64,000 nt of DNA from assembly GCA_039191605.1 (NCBI GenBank), contig JBCCXL010000022.1, forward strand, positions 43,403 to 107,402. Direction: 5' to 3'. Of the stretch, positions 31,761 to 40,304 are shown piece after piece (positions within the stretch are counted from its first letter, which is position 1; every line of letters begins with the position of its first letter). Both the position numbers and the translations under genes were made by a program. The notes beneath the pieces are model-generated. The model saw nothing but the letters and a program-made list of their open reading frames with translations. It was not told the DNA's origin and did not search any database. This DNA is from JBCCXL01 sp039191605 (GTDB taxonomy: Bacteria > Acidobacteriota > Thermoanaerobaculia > Multivoradales > JAHZIX01).

Positions 31761-33914
31761 ATGGCCCCTACCTCATCCCCGGAAGACGTCATCGAACGCG
31801 CCATTCGTCTCGACCACGAAGACGGCATCGCCTGGATCACCCTCGATCACCCCGAAAAGAAGGTCAATACCCTCTCCTCCGCGGTGATGGCGCGATTCGA
31901 GAGCTTCATCGATGAGCTGGAAGCCAACCCGCCTAAGGGTCTGGTGATCCTCTCCGGCAAGAAAGACACCTTCATCGCCGGCGCCGACATCGAAGAGATC
32001 CAGGCCCTGGCGGATCCGCCGCAGGTCCGCGAGCTGCTGGCCAACGGCCACGCCCTGCTGACCCGAGTCTCCAAGCTCCCCTTCCCGGTGGTCTCAGCGA
32101 TCCACGGCGCCTGCCTCGGCGGCGGCCTGGAGCTCTCCCTGGCCTGCCACCTGCGCATCGCCTCCACCAGCGAGAAGACCAAGCTCGGCCTGCCGGAAGT
32201 GATGATCGGCATCTTCCCCGGCCTCGGCGGCACCCAGCGCCTGCCGCGGCTGATCGGCCCGGTGGAGGCCCTGCCGCTGATCCTCACCGGCAAGAACGTC
32301 AACGCTCGCAAGGCCAAGCGCTTAGGGCTGGTGGACGAGACCTGCCACCCGGCGGACCTCAAGAAGGCCGCCAAGGGCCTGATCGAGAAGGGCAAAGATC
32401 GCGGCCGCCACCGGCCGAAAAAGCCCCTGCCGACCAAGATCTTCAACACCCTCGCCGGCCTGCCGCTGGCCAAGAACCTGGTCTACGGCCGCGCCAAGGG
32501 AGACGTGCTCAAGAAGACCGGGGGCCATTACCCCGCTCCGCTGATCGCCGTGGACGTGGTGCGCCGCGGCCTCGCCACCAACCTGCAGCGCGGGCTGGAG
32601 ATCGAGGCGGAGGCCTTCGCCGACCTGGTGGTGAAGCCCGAAGCCAAGCGTCTGATGGGCATCTTCTTCATGAAGACCGACGCCGACGGACGCGCCGCCG
32701 CCCTGGCCAAGAGCAGCGATCGGGATCTCGATTCCATCGGCGTGCTGGGGGCCGGCTTCATGGGTTCGGGAGTGGCCCAGGTGCTGGCCTACAAGAACAC
32801 CCGGGTGGTCATCAAAGATCGCGACCACGAGGGCGTCGGCCGCGGCCTGGCCCACTGTCGTTCCTTGTTCGACAAGCTGGTGAAGCGGCGCAAGATGAAG
32901 CCCATGGCCCGAGATCTGGCGATGAGCCGACTGGAGGGCACCACCAGCTACGAGGGCTTCGGCGCCCTGGACTTCGTGATCGAAGCGGTGTTCGAAAGCG
33001 TGGAGCTCAAGCATCGGGTAATCCAGGAAACCGAGGCCGCCGGCCCCGACAACCTGATCTTCGCCTCCAACACTTCCACCATCCCCATCGCCCGCCTCGC
33101 CGAGGCCAGCCGCCGGCCGGAGAACGTCGTCGGCATGCACTTCTTCTCGCCGGTGCACAAGATGCCCCTGCTGGAGATCATTCGCCATCCCACCACCAGC
33201 GACGAGACTGTCGCCGCCACGGTGAAGGTGGGCAAGCGCATGGGCAAGACGATGATCGTGGTCAACGACGGCCCGGGCTTCTTCACCACCCGAGTGCTGG
33301 CCCCTTTCCTCAACGAAGCCGCCTGGCTGCTCACCGGCGGCGCGAAGATCGAAGACATCGACAAGGCTCTGTCCGGCTGGGGCTTCCCGGTGGGCCCCAT
33401 CTCCCTGATGGATGAGGTCGGCATCGACATCGGCGCCCACGTCTCGGAGGTGCTGCTGGAGTACTTCGGCGAGCGCATCACCCCGCCGCCGGTGTTCCAG
33501 CGCCTGATCGACGACGGGCGCAAGGGGCGCAAGGCCGGCAAGGGCTTCTTCCGCTATGAGGGCGGGAAGAAACAAGGGGTGGACGAGGGGGTCTACCCGC
33601 TCCTCGGCTGGTCCCACAAGCCGGTGAGCCGGGAGGAGATCATCGAGCGCTGCTGGTTCCAGATGCTCAACGAGACCGCCCACTGCATTCAGGACGGCAT
33701 CATCGAGAACCCCATCGACATCGATCTCGGGGTGATCTTCGGCTTCGGCTTCCCCCCCTTCCGCGGCGGCCTGCTGCGGGAGGCGGATCGAGTGGGATTG
33801 GGCACCATCGTCGACAAGCTGGACGCCTATGCCGACGCCCACGGCGAGCGTCTGCGGCCGGCGGAGCTGCTGCGCACCATGGCCAAAGAAGGCAAGCGCT
33901 TCCATCAGGGCTGA
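31761..33914 (+). CDS. fadJ: Fatty-acid oxidation multifunctional protein: enoyl-CoA hydratase / 3-hydroxyacyl-CoA dehydrogenase
   Basis: A 717-residue two-domain enzyme. The crotonase domain spans about 1-200, with the oxyanion-hole segments FIAGADIEEIQAL and HGACLGGGLELSLACH and the catalytic-Glu region LGLPEVMIGIFPGLGGTQRLP. The NAD-binding 3-hydroxyacyl-CoA dehydrogenase begins near 327 (GVLGAGFMGSGVAQVLA), with FASNTSTIPI, MHFFSPVHKMPLLEII (catalytic His) and a second C-terminal domain (GFGFPPFRGG). It hydrates and then oxidises 2-enoyl-CoA in the cytoplasm. CAGGAG ten bases before ATG 31761 supports this start. The fadJ symbol is used because it pairs with a fadI-like thiolase. Confidence 0.93.
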   Translation: MAPTSSPEDVIERAIRLDHEDGIAWITLDHPEKKVNTLSSAVMARFESFIDELEANPPKGLVILSGKKDTFIAGADIEEIQALADPPQVRELLANGHALLTRVSKLPFPVVSAIHGACLGGGLELSLACHLRIASTSEKTKLGLPEVMIGIFPGLGGTQRLPRLIGPVEALPLILTGKNVNARKAKRLGLVDETCHPADLKKAAKGLIEKGKDRGRHRPKKPLPTKIFNTLAGLPLAKNLVYGRAKGDVLKKTGGHYPAPLIAVDVVRRGLATNLQRGLEIEAEAFADLVVKPEAKRLMGIFFMKTDADGRAAALAKSSDRDLDSIGVLGAGFMGSGVAQVLAYKNTRVVIKDRDHEGVGRGLAHCRSLFDKLVKRRKMKPMARDLAMSRLEGTTSYEGFGALDFVIEAVFESVELKHRVIQETEAAGPDNLIFASNTSTIPIARLAEASRRPENVVGMHFFSPVHKMPLLEIIRHPTTSDETVAATVKVGKRMGKTMIVVNDGPGFFTTRVLAPFLNEAAWLLTGGAKIEDIDKALSGWGFPVGPISLMDEVGIDIGAHVSEVLLEYFGERITPPPVFQRLIDDGRKGRKAGKGFFRYEGGKKQGVDEGVYPLLGWSHKPVSREEIIERCWFQMLNETAHCIQDGIIENPIDIDLGVIFGFGFPPFRGGLLREADRVGLGTIVDKLDAYADAHGERLRPAELLRTMAKEGKRFHQG

Positions 33915-33922
33915 ATCTCCAT

Positions 33923-33954
33923 GCCTCTCGTGGGCGTTCGCACCCGCGAGAGGC
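33923..33954 (+). terminator. Hairpin after fadJ
   Basis: GCCTCTCG and CGAGAGGC pair, with an additional GGG/CCC inside, nine bases after the stop codon. There is no T tract. Likely a transcript-end hairpin. Confidence 0.5.
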
Positions 33955-34189
33955 TATGCCAGGACAAACCTGAGTCCCTACCTGGCAGATCGAAGCCCCT
34001 TTGAGGAATACTCCTTCCACCCTCTCGGTTGGATAAGATGACTCCTGCTTCGTCTCTCCTCGGCCTCCCACGGGCCCGGCGGAGAGCTAGCGCGCCTCGC
34101 GGCGGAGCGGAAACGTCAGCGTGGGACCTTTCACCTCATCCAACTCGACGCTAAGTCTTCGACGTCTCTCTCTTTGCGGAGGTCCTTCG

Positions 34190-34888
34190 ATGCCCTTCAT
34201 CGATCCCACATACATCCTGCTCGTGATGCTCCCGGGCTTTCTGCTCTCGGGCATCGCCAGCTGGATGACTCGATCGGCGTTCAATAAATACTCCAAGGTG
34301 CGCAGCGCCCGCGGCCTTTCCGGCGCTCAGGCGGCCCAGCTGCTGCTCAATCGCGCCGGCATCTCGGACGTGAAAATCGTTCCCACCAGCGGCTATCTCA
34401 GCGACCACTACAACCCGCTGAACAAGACCCTGGCCCTCTCCGAGCCGGTCTACAACTCCACCAGCATCTCCGCCATCGGCGTCGCCTGCCACGAGGCCGG
34501 CCACGCCATTCAGCACGCTCAGCGCTACGCTCCCCTGCAGCTGCGCTCGGTGCTGGTGCCAACGGCGAAGATCGGTTCCTCCATCGGCATGTGGGGCATG
34601 ATGATCGGCCTCTTCCTCGGCATGCAGGGGCTGGTGCTCTTGGGCGCCGTCCTCTTCGGCGGCGTGCTGCTCTTCCAGGTGGTCACGCTGCCGGTGGAAT
34701 TCGACGCCTCTGCCCGCGCGAAAAAGCTGGCCGTCGCCCAGGGCATCGTCACCGAGCGGGAGCGAGTGGGCATGGACAAGGTGCTCAACGCCGCCGCCAT
34801 GACCTACGTCGCCGCCGCCATCTCCACGCTCCTCACCCTGCTCTACTTCCTGATGCGGGCGGGCCTGCTGGGGGGCCGCAACGACTGA
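34190..34888 (+). CDS. Membrane zinc metallopeptidase (PF04298-type)
   Basis: A 232-residue integral membrane protein. It opens with a transmembrane segment (YILLVMLPGFLLSGIASW). The zinc motif HEAGH is in IGVACHEAGHAIQHAQ (about residues 103-107), preceded by the family feature SDHYNPLNKTLALSEPVYNS. Two further membrane spans follow (MWGMMIGLFLGMQGLVLLGAVLF, VLLFQVVTLPVEF) and one at the C terminus. The family includes B. subtilis YugP, putative membrane proteases of unknown substrate. GCGGAGGT at 34177-34184 fixes the start. It appears monocistronic, with a strong terminator 40 bp downstream. Confidence 0.9.
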   Translation: MPFIDPTYILLVMLPGFLLSGIASWMTRSAFNKYSKVRSARGLSGAQAAQLLLNRAGISDVKIVPTSGYLSDHYNPLNKTLALSEPVYNSTSISAIGVACHEAGHAIQHAQRYAPLQLRSVLVPTAKIGSSIGMWGMMIGLFLGMQGLVLLGAVLFGGVLLFQVVTLPVEFDASARAKKLAVAQGIVTERERVGMDKVLNAAAMTYVAAAISTLLTLLYFLMRAGLLGGRND

Positions 34889-34927
34889 GCGAAGGCCGAT
34901 AGGCCAGTCGTAACGCCGGAAACCAAG

Positions 34928-34962
34928 AACGCCCCCGACCGCAGAGCGGTTCGGGGGCGTTT
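34928..34962 (+). terminator. Rho-independent terminator
   Basis: AACGCCCCCGA...CCG pairs with CGG...TCGGGGGCGTT and is followed by TTTCTATC. A G/C-rich stem with a T run after the metallopeptidase gene; it may also serve the converging mutase transcript. Confidence 0.85.
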
Positions 34963-35037
34963 TCTATCAGGCCCGGACATCAAGCCTAGAGGGCAAGCCT
35001 TGGGGTCAAGCCAGGCCTAGGGGTCAAGCGATCTCCC

Positions 35038-36408
35038 TCAGACCGGGGTTCCCAGATGGGAGATGAGCTCGTCTCGGCGCTGCACCATCTCCTCCTCGGT
35101 CTCCGCCTCCAGCACCAGGCGCAGATAGGGCTCGGTGTTGGAGGGGCGCACGTTGCACCACCAGGAGGGGTAGGCGATGGTCACGCCGTCCAGATGATCG
35201 ATCTCAGCGTCGCCGTAGCGCTCCTCTAAGGCCTTCATCTTGCCGGCCTTGTCTTCCACCTGGAAGTTGATCTCTGGAGTCTTGTGGTAGCGGTTCAGCG
35301 GCTCCACCAGCTGAGAGAGGGTCTTGCCGCTGCGGCGCAGCAGGTTGAGCACCTCGATCACGGCGAGCACGGCGCAGTCGGCGTAGTAGTTGTCGCGGAA
35401 GTAGTAGTGGCCGGCGAGCTCGCCGCCGAAGATGCCGTCCAGCTCTCGCAGGGTCGCCTTCATGAAGGAGTGGCCCACCCGCTCCCGCCGCGGGATCCCG
35501 CCGCTCTCCTCGATGTACTCCGCCACCGCCCGGGAAGATCGCAGATCGTAGAGCACGTGGCGACCGGGATGCTGGCGCAGCAGCTCGCCACCGATCAGCG
35601 CGGTCATCAGATCGCTGCCCACCGGATCTCCGGTCTCGGCAACGAAGGCGGAGCGATCGGCGTCGCCGTCGAAGGAAACCCCCAGATCGGCGCCGTGCTC
35701 CCGGATCGCCGCGGAGAGATCCTGCAAATTCTCCAGCTTCAGCGGATTCGCCTCGTGATTGGGGAAGGTGCCGTCGAGCTCGAAGTAGAGGGGGATCAGC
35801 TCGATCCCCAGGCGCTCGAGGATCGGCTGGTAGATGGAGCCCATGCCGTTAGCGGCATCGACGACGACCTTCAGCGGCTTGGCTTCTTCCTCTACTTCCT
35901 CGAGATAAGAGAGCACGTGGGCGGTATAGGCCTCGAAGACGTCCTCGGTGCGCAGGCTCCCGGGCTGCTGTGCCGTCGGCAGATCGCCGGCGGCGACGGC
36001 GCGCTCCAGCAGCGCGATGCCGTGATCCCCGGAGACCGGCCGGGCCTCCCGCAAGGAGAGCTTGAGGCCGTTGTAGCGAGCCGGGTTGTGGGAAGCCGTG
36101 ACCTGGATTCCGCCGGCGGCGCCGAGATGGCCGATGGCGAAGTAATTCATCGGCGTGGTGGCGAGACCGATATCGATCACGTCGATGCCGGCGGCCCGCA
36201 GCCCCTCGATGAGGCGCTCCGCGAGCGGCGTGCTGTGGGAGCGCATGTCTCGGCTCACCACCACCGGATCACCACCCTCCTGATCCGGGCCGTAGCCGGC
36301 ATCGTCCAGCACGTGGCGGTAGGCGCGGCCGATCTGGCCGGCTACCTCTTCGTGAATGTCCTCGGGATAAATACCCCGGATATCGTACGCTTTGTAAATT
36401 CCAGCCAT
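35038..36408 (-). CDS. Phosphomannomutase/phosphoglucomutase
   Basis: A 456-residue alpha-D-phosphohexomutase (ManB/AlgC group) interconverting hexose 1- and 6-phosphates for sugar-nucleotide and envelope polysaccharide synthesis. Motifs: KAYDIRGIYP at the N terminus, phosphoserine loop GGIQVTASHNPARYNG (S106), metal site FDGDADRSAF, sugar-binding GIFGGELAGHYYF and phosphate-binding RPSNTEPYLR. The length matches AlgC-type enzymes (about 460). GAGGT lies about 11 bases before ATG 36408. Stand-alone gene. Confidence 0.95.
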   Translation of the reverse strand: MAGIYKAYDIRGIYPEDIHEEVAGQIGRAYRHVLDDAGYGPDQEGGDPVVVSRDMRSHSTPLAERLIEGLRAAGIDVIDIGLATTPMNYFAIGHLGAAGGIQVTASHNPARYNGLKLSLREARPVSGDHGIALLERAVAAGDLPTAQQPGSLRTEDVFEAYTAHVLSYLEEVEEEAKPLKVVVDAANGMGSIYQPILERLGIELIPLYFELDGTFPNHEANPLKLENLQDLSAAIREHGADLGVSFDGDADRSAFVAETGDPVGSDLMTALIGGELLRQHPGRHVLYDLRSSRAVAEYIEESGGIPRRERVGHSFMKATLRELDGIFGGELAGHYYFRDNYYADCAVLAVIEVLNLLRRSGKTLSQLVEPLNRYHKTPEINFQVEDKAGKMKALEERYGDAEIDHLDGVTIAYPSWWCNVRPSNTEPYLRLVLEAETEEEMVQRRDELISHLGTPV

Positions 36409-36739
36409 TGGGTTTCGCTACCTCGGGCCGAGCCCCGCGGGGCGCGACCGGTCTTCACATGTTGAGCGAGAGGGGATCTTGGGGAGATCGGAGGAAGGGT
36501 TGTTGGGGAGCTCCAGGAGTTGGAGTCCCGCTCAGAAGCTCAGGCGGCGCGGGAGCGGCTGGCCAAGGATTCGCCGGTTCGCGCGCGCTTGCCGGTCCAC
36601 GTGTTGGCCGGTTGACGGCCTCGCCTAGAGATCGGGGCGCTCGTCAGCGGCCGCCGGACCGAGAGCCTCCAAACCAGGAATCCCTACAATGGGGGCTCCG
36701 GCTCAGGAGTCTTAGCCCGGAGGTCTTAGCCCGAGAATC
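36409..36739. other. Non-coding region with small stop-codon repeat
   Basis: A 331-bp gap. Its left end carries the mutase promoter. At the right end three tandem 13-14 bp units (TCTTAGCCCG core) lie at 36708-36747, the last overlapping the hydrolase stop codon. No gene is seen here. Confidence 0.6.
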
Positions 36740-37789
36740 TTAGCCCGAAGCCTTGGCGTCCTCGGCGACGGCACGTTCGGGATCCAGAGCTGGGGCTTCG
36801 TCCACCGGATCCAGGAAGCGCTCGAGGCGGCGGCTGAAGACCAGCGGGGCCTCGGTATGGGGCAGGGCGCCACAGCCTTCGAAGACGTCCAGCTCCGCCC
36901 CTGGAAGATTCTTCAACCACTGATCCGAGCGGTCCACGGCGGGGCTCTTGGTCTGACGCCCCCAGCCGATCCAGCAGGGCACCTTCAGCCGGCCCAGGAC
37001 ATCCCGCACGCTGTGATTCAGGTAGCCGGCCAAATAGGCCGCCAGGGTGGCGTGGGCGCCGGGCTCGTGGCTGGAACGGTAGTGGCGGTCGATGGCCGCG
37101 GCGTCCACCCGCTCCGGAGCAGCGTAGATCTCATTGCGCAGGTGGGCGGCGATTCCCGCCCGGCTGGTGTAGACGTTGAGCGCCGACGTGCCGAGCACCG
37201 GCAGGCGCATCAGGCGATGCAGCAGCACGTCTTTGACGTCCGGCTCTTCGCCGTGGAGCTCCAGCCCCAGAGGGCAAACCAGGCCCAAGGCCGAGACCAG
37301 CTGCGGATGATCCACCGCTACCTGAGCGGCATAGGCCGCCGGTAGCCCGCTCGCCACCACCGCCGCCCGGCCTCCCACCACGTCGTGGAGGAAGTTCACC
37401 AGGAGCTGGATGTAGAGCTCGCCGTCGTACACCATGGACGGCTTGTCGGAGCGTCCCCAACCGAGAAGGTCCGGCACGTAGACTCGCCGCCTCTCCGCCA
37501 GCAGCTCCGCCGCTCGACGCCACTGCTGGCCGTCATGGCCGGGACCGAAGGAGTGCACCAACACCACCGGCGGGCCCTCTCCGAGACGCTGGAAGGCCAC
37601 TTCGCCACTCTCCGATGCGTAATAGCGCGGTCGCCCCCAGGCGGGGGGAGCCAAGCGGCGCGCCTGGCGCCGCACCCAGGCGTTGTACACGGCGGGGATA
37701 CCCACCGCCGCAGCGCCCAAAAGCAGGCCTTTGGCGAGGCGTTTACGGCGGGACTTGCGTTGTAGCTCTTCGGGAGTGCTGGCAGCCAT
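36740..37789 (-). CDS. Alpha/beta-hydrolase with atypical nucleophile elbow
   Basis: A 349-residue alpha/beta-hydrolase-fold protein. A basic N terminus is followed by a possible membrane anchor (LLLGAAAVGIPAVYNAWV, about 22-39). VVLVHSFGPGHDGQQW is the oxyanion region and VYVPDLLGWGRSDKP the conserved Asp-loop. The elbow reads VVASGLPAAYA (S147), so the usual GxSxG is replaced by VASGLPA. A catalytic His is expected in GALPHTEAP near residue 320. Resembles haloalkane-dehalogenase/lipase-type hydrolases and the plant-type plastid hydrolases with a similar altered elbow. The substrate is unknown. It is divergent from rlmH by 80 bp. Confidence 0.85.
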   Translation of the reverse strand: MAASTPEELQRKSRRKRLAKGLLLGAAAVGIPAVYNAWVRRQARRLAPPAWGRPRYYASESGEVAFQRLGEGPPVVLVHSFGPGHDGQQWRRAAELLAERRRVYVPDLLGWGRSDKPSMVYDGELYIQLLVNFLHDVVGGRAAVVASGLPAAYAAQVAVDHPQLVSALGLVCPLGLELHGEEPDVKDVLLHRLMRLPVLGTSALNVYTSRAGIAAHLRNEIYAAPERVDAAAIDRHYRSSHEPGAHATLAAYLAGYLNHSVRDVLGRLKVPCWIGWGRQTKSPAVDRSDQWLKNLPGAELDVFEGCGALPHTEAPLVFSRRLERFLDPVDEAPALDPERAVAEDAKASG

Positions 37790-37869
37790 AGCCTCGGCAG
37801 GATAGCACGGCCAGCACCACCCCGAAGCCCCAGGGGATGTCGCCTCGGAGCGATGGTAGGGTTCTTTTC

Positions 37870-38340
37870 ATGGGTCGAGAAATCGTTGTCGTGTGGGCCG
37901 GGCGGCACCGGCGGGATGCCTGGGAGAGCCTGTGCGCCGACTATCGCAAGCGAGTCGGCCGCTATAGCCCGGTGCGGGATCTCCCGGTGAAGGCCGTCGG
38001 CGGGGCGGACGACGACGCCCGCCAGCGAATCGAGGGCCAGCGGCTGCTCGCCGCAGCCCCGGACCCCAGCTGGACCGTGGCGCTGGATCGCCGCGGCGAA
38101 GCCCTGAGCTCCACCGCCCTCTCTCGGCGCCTGCGGGAGCTGCGGGATCGCTGGCCTCATCCCATCGCCTTCCTGCTGGGATCGGACCTCGGCCACGGCG
38201 ATGAGCTGCTCAGCACTTGCCGCTGGAAGCTGTCCTTCGGTCCGATCACGCTACCCCACGAGCTCGCCCGCCTGGTGCTCTACGAACAGCTGTATCGAGC
38301 CCTTTCCCTCGACGCGGGAATAAATTACCATCGCCCTTAG
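37870..38340 (+). CDS. rlmH: 23S rRNA (pseudouridine1915-N3)-methyltransferase RlmH
   Basis: A 156-residue SPOUT methyltransferase that methylates pseudouridine 1915 in helix 69 of 23S rRNA. The family markers are IVVVWAGRHR at the start, ALDRRGEALSS, FLLGSDLGHGDE (knot), SFGPITLPHELARLVLYEQLYRA and the closing GINYHRP. The length matches E. coli RlmH (155). ATG 37870 is chosen by homology over an upstream in-frame GTG. It heads a run of same-strand genes reaching at least holA. Confidence 0.95.
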   Translation: MGREIVVVWAGRHRRDAWESLCADYRKRVGRYSPVRDLPVKAVGGADDDARQRIEGQRLLAAAPDPSWTVALDRRGEALSSTALSRRLRELRDRWPHPIAFLLGSDLGHGDELLSTCRWKLSFGPITLPHELARLVLYEQLYRALSLDAGINYHRP

Positions 38341-38418
38341 TTTCCGAAGGTTCCGGAATTGCGCCTAGACCTCGAACTCGTGTCTAGATTCCCTAGGCCC
38401 ACGCATGGAGGGATATCC

Positions 38419-38811
38419 GTGACCGCTTCTCCTGCCAAGACCACCGCCCATCTCAGCGCCGAAGATCTCGAGGCGCTGCGCAACAAGCTTCTCGAGGAAA
38501 AGGAGCGCGTTGAGCAGCTCTACCGCAACGACCTCAAGGCGGGGCAGTCGAGCCTCGACGAGGCCAGCGATGACCTGGTAGATCGCGCCACCTCAGCTCA
38601 ATCCCGCGAGCTCAACTTCTCGCTGTCCAATACCGAGCTCAGCCTGCTGAAGGAAATCAACTCAGCCCTAGATCGGATCGAGGACGGCACCTACGGAACC
38701 TGCCAAAACACGGGCACCTTTATCGGCCTCCCACGCCTGCAAGCTGTCCCCTGGGCACGTTATTGCGTCAGCAGTCAGGAACTTGCGGAGCGCGGCCTAC
38801 TCGACGACTAG
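38419..38811 (+). CDS. DksA/TraR-family transcription factor lacking two zinc cysteines
   Basis: A 130-residue DksA-like protein, which enters the RNA polymerase secondary channel and modulates promoters together with ppGpp. The coiled coil (about 15-75) has the acidic tip DDLVDRAT, matching the DxxDxA tip of DksA. In the C-terminal globule the four zinc cysteines are reduced to C-x2-T-x17-C-x2-S, very close to the pattern of Pseudomonas DksA2, a zinc-independent paralogue. GTG 38419 follows GGAGGG by six bases. Two further inverted repeats lie upstream (TTCCGGAA; CTAGAC/GTCTAG). It is transcribed with rlmH and the LapB-like gene. Confidence 0.9.
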   Translation: MTASPAKTTAHLSAEDLEALRNKLLEEKERVEQLYRNDLKAGQSSLDEASDDLVDRATSAQSRELNFSLSNTELSLLKEINSALDRIEDGTYGTCQNTGTFIGLPRLQAVPWARYCVSSQELAERGLLDD

Positions 38812-38852
38812 CAATCATTGCGGCCTCGCTGCCGCGCAAAGAAGGGGGAATC

Positions 38853-40304
38853 ATGCGAGTGCGCACAACCGTCGGCCTCATCTCCGCGGCGGTAGTCATG
38901 ATCACCGTCGGGATCTTGACCTATCTCAACGCCGAGCTGCTGCGCGCCCCCTTCCAGATCACGCCGAGCACCGCGATCCCCTTCTGGGCTCTGCTCCTCG
39001 GCGTCTTCCTCGCCTCCTTCCTGCCCACCGTCAGCCTGCTGCTAGCCCAAAGCCTGCGGCGGGACCTGGAAGCTCGCCGGCAGCGCCGCCGTGCTCGCCA
39101 GGAAGAGAGCATCCGCCGCGCTTACCAGCGCGGCGTCGATCTGATGTCCGACCGTCAGTGGGCGGAGGCTCGACGAGAGCTCGAGACGGTGTTGGAGGCT
39201 CAGCCCAACGATTTTGATGCTCTGCTGCGCTTCGGCCAGGTGCTGCGCCATCTCGGAGAAGCCGACGAGGCGGCGGAGGTCCACAAGCGAGGCGCCGTAC
39301 TCTACCCCCAGAGCATCGCGCTGCTCTACGAGCTGGCCCTGGACTACGAAGCCGCCCAGCAGCGAGACGTCGCCAAAGAGGTTCGCAACCGGATTCTGCG
39401 GGAGTTCACCGGCATGGGCCTCCGGGTCACCCGTCGGCGCCGGGATCAGGCCCTCGAAGAGCGGCGGTGGAAAGACGCCAGCGAGCACCAAGACCGCATC
39501 GTCCAGCTCCTCGGCGGCCAGCTCTCCCTCGACCCCGGGGAGCAGATGGTGCGCCAGGGTCTGCGTTACCAGCAGGGCGTCAGCTGCCTCGAGGAAGAGC
39601 GCTACTCCGAAGGGGCAGAGATCTTCCGCGAGCTGCTGGCCAGCGAGCCTCGCTTCATTCCCGCGGCTATCATGCTGGGAGAAGCTCTTCAGCTCCAGGG
39701 CGGAGAGGGCGCCAGGGAAAAGGCGGTGGAAGCGTGGGTAGAGGGCTACCGCCAGACCGGCAGCCCCGTCTTCCTGCAGCGCATCGAGGATCACTTCATC
39801 GAAGGCACCGATCCGGCGACGGCCATCGAAACTCTGTGGGCCCTGATCGGAGAGGCGAGCAACGACCTTCTGCCCCGCTTCTTCCTCGGCCGCCTCTACT
39901 ACCGGCTCGAGATGCACCCGGAGGCCTTGAAGATCCTCGAGGGCATCGACGAGCGCATCGCCCGCTCCCGCACCTACCACTTCCTCATGGCGCGCATCCA
40001 CGAGCGGCGAGAAGATCTGCAGCAGGCCCTTCAGGCCCACCTTGCCAGCGCCCAGCAGATCGGCCTCACCACGACGGAGTACCACTGCTCGGTTTGCCGG
40101 GCGAAATATCCCGACTGGGATGATCGCTGCAGCCGCTGCGGCTCGTGGAATTCCATCGATCTAGACTTCGAAGAGGAACGCCTGTCGCCAGCGGAGCTGG
40201 GGGTTCGGGAAGCTCCCGTTTGGGGAGGCTACGCCGAAGATCCGGAGCTCAAAGACGCCACCGTGGACGATAGCGGGAAGGTGGCCGCCGCGGCGACGTC
40301 GTGA
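38853..40304 (+). CDS. LapB/YciM-like TPR protein with LapA-like membrane N terminus
   Basis: A 483-residue inner-membrane protein. Two transmembrane segments (about 7-28 and 44-66) separated by a short periplasmic loop, followed by a basic stretch, resemble LapA (DUF1049). A TPR array fills about 85-400. The C terminus is a rubredoxin-type zinc knuckle with two CxxC pairs (CSVC and CSRC, residues 411-430). In E. coli LapB (YciM) has the TPR-rubredoxin part and a single anchor, and the adjacent lapA gene encodes the two-span protein; they control LpxC turnover in LPS synthesis. Here both appear in one chain. GAAGGGGGA precedes ATG 38853. The stop overlaps the holA start. Confidence 0.85.
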   Translation: MRVRTTVGLISAAVVMITVGILTYLNAELLRAPFQITPSTAIPFWALLLGVFLASFLPTVSLLLAQSLRRDLEARRQRRRARQEESIRRAYQRGVDLMSDRQWAEARRELETVLEAQPNDFDALLRFGQVLRHLGEADEAAEVHKRGAVLYPQSIALLYELALDYEAAQQRDVAKEVRNRILREFTGMGLRVTRRRRDQALEERRWKDASEHQDRIVQLLGGQLSLDPGEQMVRQGLRYQQGVSCLEEERYSEGAEIFRELLASEPRFIPAAIMLGEALQLQGGEGAREKAVEAWVEGYRQTGSPVFLQRIEDHFIEGTDPATAIETLWALIGEASNDLLPRFFLGRLYYRLEMHPEALKILEGIDERIARSRTYHFLMARIHERREDLQQALQAHLASAQQIGLTTTEYHCSVCRAKYPDWDDRCSRCGSWNSIDLDFEEERLSPAELGVREAPVWGGYAEDPELKDATVDDSGKVAAAATS

